Assembly: GCA_003139995.1 (NCBI GenBank)
Contig: PLIC01000067.1
Span: forward strand, 36,784 to 84,895
Length of the DNA stretch: 48,112 nucleotides
Direction: 5' to 3'
Source of the DNA: Candidatus Acidiflorens stordalenmirensis
Lineage (GTDB): Bacteria; Acidobacteriota; Terriglobia; Terriglobales; Acidobacteriaceae
Of this stretch, positions 31,042 through 39,727 are shown in pieces; position 1 is the stretch's first letter, and each line of letters opens with the position of its first letter. The position numbers and the translations under genes were made by a program. The notes beneath the pieces are model-generated. The model did no database searches. It saw only the letters and a program-made list of their open reading frames with translations, and was not told the origin of the DNA.

Positions 31042-32751
31042 TCACTGCGACGGCCGTAGCGGACGCACGCAGTACGGTGTCCCCGCAATCTGTTCCCAGC
31101 CGAGTGTTCTTGGCGGACAAGGTGGACATGAAGTTACCACCAGTTTTGCTCGGGCGCGGGCAAAGGTGTCATACACCTGTTGTTGCGCTTCGTCGGAAGC
31201 GTCCCAGAAGTCTTTGGAGCCGTGGTTCGTATCCATGATCTCAGCGACGATGCGCAGTTTCCCCAAGCGGGCCCAATACGCGGATGCGCCATCCCCGATG
31301 ACCGCGACTTTGTCCCCGGGTTGAGCCCCCATGCGCCGAAGCTCTTTGGCGGCAACGACGTCCTGCCAGGTCGAGACCGGACCGCTCCCGGCGATCGCAA
31401 GATGGTTGGTGACGACGCGAACCGTGTAGTCGGCCGTGCCCAGCGCCATCACTAGAAACACCGCGAAAGTCACGTAGGCGCCAGCCTTTTGAACTTCCGG
31501 ACGAAGCCGCACCGCCGCCATCAATGTAAGGAACAACACCAGAACAAAGCCCCCCAGATGACGATCGTGTTCAAGAAGAGGAAGGTAGATGCCCAGGCCG
31601 GCAATCGACATCGCGATGAGTGGCCACAACTCACGCAAGCCGGCCAGCCACAACTGTCCACTGAGCAGCGCCAGGACGATGATTCCGGCGACCAGCTCCG
31701 GCCGGCCACGAAACAAGAGTCGTGCCTCGCTCGGCACTGTGCTCGCAAGCACTTCCATTTGAGGTTTCAGTTTGAAATGCCCTTGCAGCCCCTCATTCCA
31801 ATAGGACGGGTCGGCCCACGGCGGATAGGTGGCGGCGACTGGACCGTCGAACTCAAAGAGCGGAGGATGCCGCAGCAGTTGGCGCGTAGGATGAACCGCG
31901 GTTCCACTGCCCGGGACTTGTTCTTCTCCTTGCCAGTTTCTCCAAAACGTTCGCGGAGACACAAACCACGCATAGTTCAGCTTCCCCGAATCGCCAAACG
32001 TGAACCGGCCCTTCTGATGAGACAGCAAGAAGATCAATGGAGCGGAGGCGCACAGAAAGGCCAGAGCGGCTGCCGCCATTCCGCGTCCCCAGCCTGGTGT
32101 AGAGCGCTTCCATAAATAGCCTGCGGCGAGAGTCACAAAGCCCAGTGGGAACAATATTGCTTTTGTCCAATATCCAATGGCGAGGATTAGGCCAAACAAC
32201 ACGAACTTCCAAATTGTGCCGTCCTGCCGGAGGCGCAACAGCATCCCCGCCGTCAGGCAAACGCAAGCCAACACGGCTAGATCCGGCGTGACCTCAAACA
32301 TCCTTTCCACTTCCAAAGCAGTCCAGAGAAATATTGAATATGCCAGGGTCACCAGCGCCCACGCCGGCAAGCCCTCGCTGTCATTTCGATTTGCGTCAGC
32401 AGGTCGTTCACTAGCGAACGCGAGCATTGGGTGCAACAGGAAGCGAAAAGCGAACAATGCGACGACAAAAAATCCAAAGTTGACCAGGTGAACCAGAGGA
32501 AATTCCCACCTCGGTGAAGGCTTCGCTGCTCCCAGTACGAGCCCGACTGTCCAGGGGTACAAAGGACTCCAATATGCGTTCACGGCGTTCGCCCAATCGT
32601 GACGAAAGAACGAGTCGCCCACATCCAGGTAAGACATGCCGTCCCGATTCATCGCGTAGCGGCCAAGCCACGCGTGCAAGAGCCCAAGAGCGAGGCTCGC
32701 AAACATGAGAATACGTTCCAGCGGAAACCGTGGGAAAAGACGATTTGGCAT
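31042..32751 (-). CDS. Polytopic membrane protein, glycosyltransferase family 39/ArnT-like
   Basis: 569 residues from ATG 32751; the longer start at 32769 lies within the -10 box and is rejected. About ten or more hydrophobic segments are spread along residues 12-440 (LMFASLALGLLHAWLG, WEFPLVHLVNFGFFVVALFA, LVAGIIVLALLSGQLWLAGL). The first loop, MNRDGMSYLDVGDSFFRHDW, has the acidic residue pattern of GT-C transferases that use lipid-linked sugars. The C-terminal 130 residues form a soluble domain. Donor and acceptor are unknown and the family call is tentative; a general membrane protein of unknown role cannot be excluded. The gene has its own promoter and an almost leaderless start. Confidence 0.6.
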   Translation of the reverse strand: MPNRLFPRFPLERILMFASLALGLLHAWLGRYAMNRDGMSYLDVGDSFFRHDWANAVNAYWSPLYPWTVGLVLGAAKPSPRWEFPLVHLVNFGFFVVALFAFRFLLHPMLAFASERPADANRNDSEGLPAWALVTLAYSIFLWTALEVERMFEVTPDLAVLACVCLTAGMLLRLRQDGTIWKFVLFGLILAIGYWTKAILFPLGFVTLAAGYLWKRSTPGWGRGMAAAALAFLCASAPLIFLLSHQKGRFTFGDSGKLNYAWFVSPRTFWRNWQGEEQVPGSGTAVHPTRQLLRHPPLFEFDGPVAATYPPWADPSYWNEGLQGHFKLKPQMEVLASTVPSEARLLFRGRPELVAGIIVLALLSGQLWLAGLRELWPLIAMSIAGLGIYLPLLEHDRHLGGFVLVLFLTLMAAVRLRPEVQKAGAYVTFAVFLVMALGTADYTVRVVTNHLAIAGSGPVSTWQDVVAAKELRRMGAQPGDKVAVIGDGASAYWARLGKLRIVAEIMDTNHGSKDFWDASDEAQQQVYDTFARARAKLVVTSCPPCPPRTLGWEQIAGTPYCVRPLRPSQ

Positions 32752-32768
32752 CGGGAAGGTCCAGCCCA

Positions 32769-32820
32769 ATTATAGGAGAAGGGCGCAGGCGCAGGTTGTA
32801 GAGAGTGATCCGGCGCGCAG
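32769..32820 (-). promoter_or_regulatory. Promoter of the membrane-protein gene, copy of the tRNA-Arg promoter
   Basis: TATAAT on the minus strand (32774-32769) lies 18 bases before the ATG at 32751, so the mRNA leader would be about 10 bases. The upstream block at 32793-32820 is identical to 30814-30841, and the bases between block and -10 box are also similar (19 versus 20 bases long). Confidence 0.65.
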
Positions 32821-32846
32821 GTGTGGACCCAGCCTTCTCCCGATCG

Positions 32847-32878
32847 AATAAAAAGCCCGCTCCCACAGGGAACGGGCT
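32847..32878 (-). terminator. Rho-independent terminator of the small secreted protein gene
   Basis: On the minus strand AGCCCGTTCCC pairs with GGGAGCGGGCT across a short loop and is followed by TTTTTATT. It ends 34 bases after the stop codon at 32912. Confidence 0.85.
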
Positions 32879-32911
32879 CCTGAACAAGACAAATTTGCGG
32901 GAGTAGTTTGT

Positions 32912-33160
32912 CTAATCTTTCAGCGGGACCATGATCTGATCGCCACGGCAAAAAGTTGCAACCTTCAATAGGACGCCTTGCGCCTGCGGCATGGTCATCA
33001 CCGGTCCGTAACAATACACGGCGTGCCCGGTTGCGGCGAAGTACCATTGCCCTCCCTTCCTCTTTGCCGGTTGCTGGCTGGGGGTCGGGGAGGGCTGGGC
33101 CGGTGGCGCCAACTTGGGGACGGGAAGAGACAGAACTAACGCTAGGGCCAGGGCTTTCAT
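32912..33160 (-). CDS. Small secreted protein, function unknown
   Basis: 82 residues from ATG 33160; the in-frame start at 33190 would put charged residues before the signal peptide. MKALALALVLSLPVPKLA looks like a signal sequence, followed by a Pro/Ser/Gln/Lys-rich link and a compact end with two cysteines (AVYCYGPV and ATFCRGDQIMVPL) that could form a disulfide. A strong terminator follows, so it is probably expressed as a single gene. No family recognised. Confidence 0.6.
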   Translation of the reverse strand: MKALALALVLSLPVPKLAPPAQPSPTPSQQPAKRKGGQWYFAATGHAVYCYGPVMTMPQAQGVLLKVATFCRGDQIMVPLKD

Positions 33161-33293
33161 GATTGGGTCTCGCTTGCATCGCGGCCCCACAGAAGGCCGC
33201 GTTTCACAGAACCGTTTTTCTCTTTCTCTTTAAGACTCTCTTTAAAACCGGAATCGCTTTCGCTGATCCGTGCTACTCACACCAGTTCGACCG

Positions 33294-33779
33294 CTAGACC
33301 ACTCCAGTGGAGCGTCGCACATCCTCTAAATCCACGGCCGGCTTTTCGGGAACTACCTTTATGGCGCTGCCCGGCTTACTGGGTCGTTTTGTTCCTTTGT
33401 CCGATCCCTTTGCCCCGAATGCAGGACTGCCGGGATCCGCGCCTTTCTGGCCCGCCTGTACCGACGCTTTGTCTTGGGGCCGCTTGCTGTCGTCTCGGGC
33501 CAGCTTGCCTTTCAGCGCGGCCAGTTGGGTGCTGTCCTTCAACATCTCGCGGATTAAATTACGCTGCGATTCGATGGTCTTGCCCTGCTCGAAAACCAGC
33601 ACGGTCAGAATGGCGTAGGAGACGATGAACAAAATCACCAGCAGCGGCAGCATGGCCGTCCGCTCCGTTGCCTTTCGATGAGCGATGCACTCAGCGCTGT
33701 AAACGACGGTCAAGTCCGCCCCCAAGCTCGCCCCATACACTCGGGGCTTCATGAAGGAATAGTGCACCCGTGCAACCAT
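33294..33779 (-). CDS. Single-pass membrane protein with coiled-coil and charged tail, function unknown
   Basis: 161 residues from ATG 33779; ATG 33752 (MKPRVYGA) is an alternative and neither has a clear ribosome site. One membrane helix, MLPLLVILFIVSYAILTVLV, at about 43-62, is followed by a short helical stretch likely to coil (EQGKTIESQRNLIREMLKDS) and a tail rich in Lys, Asp, Gly and Pro. The tail resembles a flexible spacer. No enzyme motif is visible. It stands alone between two small secreted protein genes. Confidence 0.55.
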   Translation of the reverse strand: MVARVHYSFMKPRVYGASLGADLTVVYSAECIAHRKATERTAMLPLLVILFIVSYAILTVLVFEQGKTIESQRNLIREMLKDSTQLAALKGKLARDDSKRPQDKASVQAGQKGADPGSPAFGAKGSDKGTKRPSKPGSAIKVVPEKPAVDLEDVRRSTGVV

Positions 33780-34081
33780 ATGAAAGCGTGAGTCTAAGTG
33801 TCTGTCGCAAATGGAGTTAGTTAGCGGAAACGGGATCGGGCTGAATCGGCGGGTGCAAGCGTCTGCACTTTATGAGTAACGGTCCCAGCATTACCAAGGT
33901 AAGCTCACCGATGTGCAATCGCCGCGAAAGGCGCGCCGGCGAAGGCTTTTGGACATGTGCGTGGCCGCAGAGCTGGTGGAGTGCCGGGCGTCTCCGCCCG
34001 GCTGGACCCTTCGACTTCGCTCAGGGCAAGCTCGTGGGACGCCCGTCTTGCCACTCTATGGCTCATCACGCGGTCACGGTG
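33780..34081. other. Intergenic stretch with a palindromic repeat
   Basis: 302 bases. The part 33978-34056 is a palindromic dispersed repeat listed separately. The part 33780-33970 shows no gene and no signal I can name. Confidence 0.4.
33978..34056. repeat. Palindromic dispersed repeat of another family
   Basis: The ends GGAGTGCCGGGCGTC and GACGCCCGTCTTGCCACTC are imperfect inverted repeats; inside is GCCGGGCGTCTCCGCCCGGC, a hairpin, and TTCGACTTCGCTCAGGGC. Sequences like this recur widely in acidobacterial genomes as I remember them; only one copy is in the window. Confidence 0.5.
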
Positions 34082-34585
34082 CTAATCCGCTTTCACGACC
34101 ACATAGTTTCGCCCGGCGTACAACCGGTACCGAGCGCCGTCTTTTTCCAGCTCCAAGGGAACCGGATGTTTCAGCCGATCGTCGTTCTGACTGGCGATCG
34201 AGAACACGTCCGTTCCCGCCACGTTCATCACGATGAACTTGCCATCCTTGAAACCGAATCCATAGGCTCCCGGGTCGAGCGTAGCCCCGTCAAAGCTGAG
34301 CTTGGTTTCGGCAATGAGGAAGCCCTGGTATTTCTCCGCGATTGCGGTGGAATACCCCGAGGTATCCACCAGCCCCGCCAGCACCATCCTGCCAGCGGAG
34401 TTCTTCAAGCCGGCCGTATTCCGCAGTTGCACGGACGCGCTCTGGCCAGCGAAGAAAAACGAGTTTGGAGCGGCCTTCTTCACTTGATCGCCCGTGAGAA
34501 TTTGCGCGCCCGCCTGCGCCAACGCGAGCGCCAACAGCACAACCAGCCACATCGGCTTGCAATTGCATTTCAGATTTCCGTTCAT
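34082..34585 (-). CDS. Secreted protein of 167 residues, function unknown
   Basis: ATG with GGAGG eight bases upstream. After a short basic start containing two cysteines, residues about 12-27 (MWLVVLLALALAQAGA) form a signal peptide ending at AGAQ. The mature part is predicted to be mostly beta strands (FFFAGQSASVQLRNTAGLK, PGAYGFGFKDGKFIVMNVAG, RYRLYAGRNYVVVKAD). No cysteine and no catalytic motif remains in it. I do not recognise the family. Confidence 0.65.
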   Translation of the reverse strand: MNGNLKCNCKPMWLVVLLALALAQAGAQILTGDQVKKAAPNSFFFAGQSASVQLRNTAGLKNSAGRMVLAGLVDTSGYSTAIAEKYQGFLIAETKLSFDGATLDPGAYGFGFKDGKFIVMNVAGTDVFSIASQNDDRLKHPVPLELEKDGARYRLYAGRNYVVVKAD

Positions 34586-34627
34586 AGAGGATCCTCCTTC
34601 AGACTTTTGAATTCACTCCTGTCGTAG

Positions 34628-34755
34628 AGCGTGTTTCGTGAATCGCTTCTGGGTAGGGCACGGCTTCAGCCGTGCCGTTTAGGGCCGATAAAAATGCGGG
34701 CTTTAGCCCCCGAGGGACATGCCTTCCTAGCTGAAGGGCATTTATGAAACACTCC
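34628..34755. repeat. Palindromic dispersed repeat with GTGTTTC ends
   Basis: Ends GCGTGTTTCGTGAA and TTTATGAAACACTCC are inverted repeats. The core has GGGCACGGCTTCAGCCGTGCC-type and GGGCTTTAGCCCC mini-palindromes, the same CTTCAG/CTTTAG-centred hairpins as in the TIR elements, but the ends differ. Confidence 0.55.
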
Positions 34756-34871
34756 CCAGTGAGGCCGTCATCGTACATGATTCGCCATGTTCTGCGCCAA
34801 CTGCGGGACTAAATTCGTTTGACCGCAACATTCGGATAGTCCGCGCGGCGCGACTTCCCTATGTTACCTGC

Positions 34872-36029
34872 ATGGCCGCCAATGCGATACTTTCACAAGA
34901 AGAAGCGATGAAGCGAACCTCACAACGAGCGCTGGAGCAAATTGAAGGCCGCCGCTGGCAAGCCGTCGTCGATCGCGACGGTTCACTCGACGGCACGTTC
35001 GTCTTCGGCGTTTCGAGCACCGGCATCTTCTGCCGTCCCTCATGTCCCGCGAAGCGCCCGCGCCGCGAGAACGTCAGCTTTTTCGATCATCCGCTCCAAG
35101 CCGAGCAAGCCGGCTATCGCGCCTGCCTGCGCTGCCGTCCGAAGGCGGTGGACGGAAATCCGCAATCCGCGCTGGTCCGCGCGATTTGCCGTTACATTGA
35201 ACAGCACATCGTCGACCAACATATAGAAGACCGCCTGACGCTCAGCCTCCTGGCCAAAGAATTCCGCCGCAGTCCCTTCCACTTGCAGCGGACTTTCAAG
35301 TCCGTGCTCGGCGTGTCGCCGAAGGCCTACATGGACGCATGCCGCCTCCGGCAAGTGAAACAAAATTTACAGGCTGGCCACTCCGTCACCGCCGCGCTCT
35401 ATGCCGCCGGATACGGCTCCAGCAGCCGTCTCTACGAGCGCACGGCCGCGCAACTTGGCATGACTCCGGAGAAGTACCGCCGCGGCGCTGTGGCCGCCGT
35501 CGTTCGCTATACCATTGTTGGTTCTAAATTCGTCCACTACACCATCGCCGGCTCGCCCCTCGGACGCATGTTGATCGCCGCCACCGACAAAGGCATCTGC
35601 GCCATTCAGTTCGCCGACTCCGATCAGGAGCTTCAACAAGGCCTGATGCGCGAGTTCCCCTTCGCCACTCGCCGCCGCGACGACGAAGCCATGTCCGAGT
35701 GGCGAGAGAACCTAACCCGCCTAATCGAAGGACAAGAGCCCAATCCCTCGCTTCCGCTCGACATTCGTGCCACCGCATTTCAACGCCGAGTCTGGGAAGC
35801 TCTGCAAAAAATTCCCCGAGGAGAAACGCGCTCCTACGGCGCCGTAGCCAAGAAAATCGGCATGCCAAAAGCCACGCGAGCCATAGCCCGAGCCTGCGCC
35901 ACCAACCCCGTAGCCGTAGCAATCCCCTGCCACCGCGTAGTCCGCCAGGATGGCGAACTAGGTGGCTATCGTTGGGGCGTAGAGCGCAAAGAGCAGTTGC
36001 TCGCGCTGGAGAAACAGGCCGGATCTTAG
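34872..36029 (+). CDS. ada: Bifunctional Ada: DNA-repair methyltransferase and transcriptional regulator
   Basis: 385 residues from ATG 34872. ATG 34908 would give 373 residues and place the first zinc cysteine closer to its usual position, so it may be the true start. The N-terminal zinc domain has FCRPSCPAKR and CLRC (C54, C58, C85, C88), the first of which accepts methyl groups from phosphotriesters. An AraC-type helix-turn-helix region lies at about 100-195 (LSLLAKEFRRSPFHLQRTFK, ALYAAGYGSSSRLYERTAAQ). The C-terminal O6-methylguanine transferase domain has RATAFQRRVWEALQKIPRGE and the acceptor PCHRVV. Methylated Ada activates its own and related promoters. All key residues are present. 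Confidence 0.95.
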   Translation: MAANAILSQEEAMKRTSQRALEQIEGRRWQAVVDRDGSLDGTFVFGVSSTGIFCRPSCPAKRPRRENVSFFDHPLQAEQAGYRACLRCRPKAVDGNPQSALVRAICRYIEQHIVDQHIEDRLTLSLLAKEFRRSPFHLQRTFKSVLGVSPKAYMDACRLRQVKQNLQAGHSVTAALYAAGYGSSSRLYERTAAQLGMTPEKYRRGAVAAVVRYTIVGSKFVHYTIAGSPLGRMLIAATDKGICAIQFADSDQELQQGLMREFPFATRRRDDEAMSEWRENLTRLIEGQEPNPSLPLDIRATAFQRRVWEALQKIPRGETRSYGAVAKKIGMPKATRAIARACATNPVAVAIPCHRVVRQDGELGGYRWGVERKEQLLALEKQAGS

Positions 36030-36088
36030 AGCGTTGCCGGCGAAATCGCGATGTTTCAACAGCTATCCTGGAGCAGCCTCTTTCAGGT

Positions 36089-37039
36089 CTAAGACAGAAA
36101 CTGCAGCGACTTGGCGATCAGTTCCTCGGTTCCCTTGTAAGGGTCGCCGGAGTTGTCGTACTCCATCGAAAGGTAGCCGCGGAATCCGGTCCTCTTGAGG
36201 ATTGCGAAAACATACGCCAGGTCCACCTGCACGTTGGCCCCTTCCTCGGTTGCCTCCGATTGTTTGACATGACAGATGCCGTAGGCGTGGTTGAACATGG
36301 CCTCGACCCCGGCATAGGCATCTTCGGGAGCCTTATGCATCAGTGAGTTTCCGAAATCAGGCAGGCCACGCAACCACGGACTGTTCACCTTTTCAATCAG
36401 CTTCACCAGAAAGACCGGGTCTTCGGTGACTCCGTCGTCGTTTTCCAGATGGACGACGACGTTGCGTGTGGCAGCGTGTTCCACGATCCGTAGGAGTGTG
36501 TCAGTAGACCGGTCGAGATTGGGTGGTTGGTTATCCGCCGAGGCGATGTGTGTGCGGATGCTGGGAGAGCCGAGGACGGCGGCGGCATCAATCCACTGCT
36601 TGTTGTCGGCCACGGCCCGCTCGCGCTCGGCACGGTCGGCGGCGTAGAAGCTGTACCGTCCATCGAACGCGATGTCGACGACCACAGATTTTGCCCTGTC
36701 GAGTGCCGTGCGGAAATCGTCCAGATACTTCGGTTCGAGCGACCGGAAATGACTGCTCCAGGGTTCGATCTTGTTGATGTTGAACCGGGACTTTACGTGC
36801 GCGGCGAATTCGGTGAGCTCCATTTTTGGCGCAGTAGGGTTGGCCGAAGCGCTCACATCCTCTGGTGGAAGAATAAAGTCGCGAAAGGGGTAAGAGGCCA
36901 CGGCCAGGCGCTCGCGCGGGTTGGCGGGAAAGGCGATGTGCGGTTGAGTCGGATACGCTGTGGCGTCCAAAGAAGATAGCAACGCACCAGCGGTCAGCAT
37001 TACGGATTGAGACAGGAATTGTCGCCGCGTTTTCATCAT
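36089..37039 (-). CDS. Tat-exported sugar phosphate isomerase/epimerase-like TIM-barrel protein
   Basis: About 316 residues from ATG 37039 (ATG 37036 is adjacent). MKTRRQFLSQSVMLTAGALL is a twin-arginine signal. The mature part fits the AP-endonuclease-2/xylose isomerase-like barrel: VDIAFDGRYSF, SIRTHIAS, VVVHLENDDGVTEDP, GLPDFGNSLMH and GYLSMEYDNSGDPYKGTEEL give the strand-end Glu, Asp and His residues that bind a metal. Substrate unknown; exported members of this kind are frequent in Acidobacteria and Planctomycetes. It lies 120 bases downstream of ftsW on the same strand, where murG would normally be. Confidence 0.75.
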   Translation of the reverse strand: MMKTRRQFLSQSVMLTAGALLSSLDATAYPTQPHIAFPANPRERLAVASYPFRDFILPPEDVSASANPTAPKMELTEFAAHVKSRFNINKIEPWSSHFRSLEPKYLDDFRTALDRAKSVVVDIAFDGRYSFYAADRAERERAVADNKQWIDAAAVLGSPSIRTHIASADNQPPNLDRSTDTLLRIVEHAATRNVVVHLENDDGVTEDPVFLVKLIEKVNSPWLRGLPDFGNSLMHKAPEDAYAGVEAMFNHAYGICHVKQSEATEEGANVQVDLAYVFAILKRTGFRGYLSMEYDNSGDPYKGTEELIAKSLQFLS

Positions 37040-37123
37040 GTGCCTCACTCGCACTCGATGTTGTATCAGACTGGAATTTCCTCTGACGTCGGAAACGGAA
37101 CCATTCTATAGCGCGGGTGCCCC

Positions 37124-37148
37124 ACTCATCGCGTTCCTTGAGATGAGT
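37124..37148. repeat. Hairpin downstream of ftsW
   Basis: ACTCATC, 11 bases, GATGAGT, next to GGGTGCCCC. There is no T-tract, so a terminator role is doubtful. It lies at the point where the dcw gene order breaks off. Confidence 0.4.
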
Positions 37149-37158
37149 AGGATGTCGT

Positions 37159-38250
37159 CTACTCCGCCTGCTTCGTGATATTCAACAGCACGCCAACGCA
37201 CATCAGCGTCACGAATAGCGACGAGCCTCCATAGGAAACGAACGGCAGCGGAATCCCTTTCGTCGGCATCAGGCCCAGCACAACGCTGATGTTGATGAAA
37301 GCCTGCAGCACGATCATGCTGGTGATTCCGACGGCCAGAAAACGGCCGAAGTTATCCTGCGTGCGCAACGCCGCGCGTATTCCGCGCCATAGGAAGATCG
37401 CAAATAAAATGATGACGGCGAGCGCTCCGACTAGCCCCAGCTCTTCGGCGGTGACCGCAAAAATAAAATCCGTGTGCGGTTCGGGGAGATAAAACAATTT
37501 CTGCTTCCCTTCCATCAATCCAAGTCCGGTTACACCGCCAGTCGAGACTGCGATCAGCGACTGGATAATGTGAAAGCCAAACCCCTTCGGATCGGCGTAG
37601 GGATTGAGGAAGGCCAGGATGCGGTCCTTCCTGTACGCCACGTGAAAAATCAGGAAATAAAGCGGCACGAGCGCGGCCGCAAAAGCGTATCCGAAGTAGC
37701 GCAGGCGGACGCCAGCGATGAACAGCACGCAAGCGGCAATGCCCGCGCAGGCAATGGCGGTGCCGAGGTCGGGCTGAAAAACAATCAGTCCGATAAAAAC
37801 CACGGTGGGCGCCACGGCGGGAATCAGCGTATTGCGCCAGTCGTCCATGGCGTTGGTTTTGTTTTCGAGAAACCATGCGAGAAACAGGATGAGCGCGGGC
37901 TTGGCCAGTTCCGAAGGCTGCAACGAAACCGGGCCCACGTGAAACCAGCGGTGCGTGCCGTGGGCGCGATCAAGAAAAAAAACGGAGATGAGCAGCAGCG
38001 TGGTAAGGCCGAGAAACGAGAAGACCAGCGCCGGATGTTGCAGGCGCTTGTAGTCCACCTTCATAGCGAGCATCATCACGGCGAGCCCCGCGACGGCCCA
38101 TACCAGTTGCTTCAGCAGGAATTCGTAGGCCGAGCCGAACCGCTCCTTGGCCATCACAGCCGAGGCGCTGAAGATCATGACCAGTCCGACAAAAACCAGG
38201 ATCATGGTCACGGTGAACATCCAGCGATCGACGCTGACCCGCTTAGCCAT
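37159..38250 (-). CDS. ftsW: Lipid II polymerase FtsW (SEDS family)
   Basis: 363 residues with about ten membrane helices. SEDS motifs are present: FSASAVMAKERFG near the start, the RWFHVGPVSLQPSELAKPAL loop, VFQPDLGTA, and the end PLPFVSYGGSSLFVTLMCVG. FtsW polymerises septal glycan from lipid II in the inner membrane, in complex with the FtsI transpeptidase. It closes the dcw run here, 96 bases after murD. RodA is the paralogue to consider, but the position favours FtsW. Confidence 0.93.
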   Translation of the reverse strand: MAKRVSVDRWMFTVTMILVFVGLVMIFSASAVMAKERFGSAYEFLLKQLVWAVAGLAVMMLAMKVDYKRLQHPALVFSFLGLTTLLLISVFFLDRAHGTHRWFHVGPVSLQPSELAKPALILFLAWFLENKTNAMDDWRNTLIPAVAPTVVFIGLIVFQPDLGTAIACAGIAACVLFIAGVRLRYFGYAFAAALVPLYFLIFHVAYRKDRILAFLNPYADPKGFGFHIIQSLIAVSTGGVTGLGLMEGKQKLFYLPEPHTDFIFAVTAEELGLVGALAVIILFAIFLWRGIRAALRTQDNFGRFLAVGITSMIVLQAFINISVVLGLMPTKGIPLPFVSYGGSSLFVTLMCVGVLLNITKQAE

Positions 38251-38346
38251 AGAAGATCATTTCACCACGGAGACGCGGCGACAGGGAGGAGTTTTGTCCG
38301 CGGATTTTGCGGACGGGGATAACTGAGTTGGTTCCAACGCACCAGC

Positions 38347-39717
38347 CTATGTGGGTCTCGACATCACCAGGGAATGCACGACTTCTTTGAATACTCTGCC
38401 GCGGTGTTCGTAGCTCTGAAACTGATCGAAGCTAGCGCAGGCCGGAGCAAGAAGGATAACGTCGCCCGGCACGGCGGATTCGCTGGCTCGTTGGACAGCG
38501 TTCTCCAAAGTTTCCGCATGTTCGATTTCGGCAGCACCCTGAATCTGCGATTCGATCTTGGCGGCCGCGGCCCCAATGGTGTACACGCGCTTCACTCGCT
38601 GCCGCAGCAACTCATGGAGCACGGTGTAGTCGCTGCCCTTATCCTTGCCGCCGAGAATCAGGTGCAGGTGAACGCTCGCCGGGAACGCTTCCAGCGCCTT
38701 GATGGTAGCGTCCACGTTCGTGGCTTTGGAGTCGTTGTAGTAATCCACGCCCGCGACCTTGGCCACGAACTCCAGCCGGTGCTCGACGGCTTTGAAATTC
38801 CGGACGGCCTGGCGGATCTGTTCAGGCTGGCAGCCGGCGAGGATGCCGATAGAAACTCCCGCGAGCACATTTTCCAGGTTGTGCGCGCCTTTCAGCGGCA
38901 CTTCCGCCAGCGGCATGATCTCGCGTTCGCTATGGCCGTCCCGGAAATAGATATGCGCGCTGCGGACAAACGCTCCTTTTTCAATCTCCTTCTTACGGCT
39001 GAACCAGAACAACTGCGCGTGCGTACGGTCCGACAATCCGGCGGTAGTGGGGTCATCGGCGTTGAGGACGGTAAAGTCATCCGGGCGTTGGTTCTCAAAG
39101 ACGCGCGCTTTGGCGTTGACATAATTGTCAAAGGTCTTGTGGCGATCGAGATGGTCGGGCGTGATGTTCAGAATCACCGCGATCCGCGGCCGAAATTCAA
39201 CAATCGTCTCCAGTTGAAAGCTCGACACTTCAAGCACGGTCCAGGTCGCGGGCCCGGCTTGATCCACAAAGCCGATGGCCGGCGTGCCGATATTGCCGCC
39301 AACCAGTGTGGAGAACTTTCCGGCGGCAATAATTTCGCCGGCCAATGAGGTGGTTGTGGTCTTGCCGTTGGCTCCGGTAATGGCGACGATCGAACCGGCC
39401 AGGAATTGCGCGGCGAGTTCGACTTCGCCGATGACCGGCTCTCCCAGGTTGCGCGCCTGCACAAGTTGCGGCGCATCGGCCGGCACACCCGGGCTGACCA
39501 CGATCAAGTCTTGTCCACGAAAGGTGCGGTCGCCGTGGCCACCGGTTTCGATCGTGATCCCATGCTCCAGCAGGAGCAGAATTTCGTTGCGAAGCTCGGT
39601 TTCGGGCTTGGAATCCGACACCGTGACGCGGGCGCCGCGCGACTTCAGAAAAAGAGCCGAGGCCACGCCGGATTTGCCGAGGCCGACGACCAGCACGTGT
39701 TTGTTGTTGAGATCCAT
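38347..39717 (-). CDS. murD: UDP-N-acetylmuramoylalanine-D-glutamate ligase
   Basis: 456 residues from ATG 39717 (an in-frame TTG lies 9 bases upstream). N-terminal nucleotide-binding domain VLVVGLGKSGVASALFL; ATPase loop AITGANGKTTTTSLAGEI; NITPDHLDRH with the metal-binding His; and C-terminal domain VDYYNDSKATNVDATIKALE, LILGGKDKGSDY. The enzyme adds D-glutamate to UDP-MurNAc-L-Ala in the cytoplasm. The gene is separated from mraY by an AT-rich hairpin repeat rather than by the usual short gap. Confidence 0.96.
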   Translation of the reverse strand: MDLNNKHVLVVGLGKSGVASALFLKSRGARVTVSDSKPETELRNEILLLLEHGITIETGGHGDRTFRGQDLIVVSPGVPADAPQLVQARNLGEPVIGEVELAAQFLAGSIVAITGANGKTTTTSLAGEIIAAGKFSTLVGGNIGTPAIGFVDQAGPATWTVLEVSSFQLETIVEFRPRIAVILNITPDHLDRHKTFDNYVNAKARVFENQRPDDFTVLNADDPTTAGLSDRTHAQLFWFSRKKEIEKGAFVRSAHIYFRDGHSEREIMPLAEVPLKGAHNLENVLAGVSIGILAGCQPEQIRQAVRNFKAVEHRLEFVAKVAGVDYYNDSKATNVDATIKALEAFPASVHLHLILGGKDKGSDYTVLHELLRQRVKRVYTIGAAAAKIESQIQGAAEIEHAETLENAVQRASESAVPGDVILLAPACASFDQFQSYEHRGRVFKEVVHSLVMSRPT

Positions 39718-39727
39718 TAAGTTCAAT

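Noticed and set aside
33270-33310. tRNA-like stretch on the minus strand (GGTCTAGCGGTCGAACTGG)
   Set aside because: No acceptor stem or complete cloverleaf; it overlaps the end of a coding frame.
37124-37148. Hairpin after ftsW as a terminator
   Set aside because: No T-tract follows on either strand; kept only as a repeat.
38374-39348. 324-codon open frame on the plus strand opposite murD
   Set aside because: Shadow of murD without motifs.
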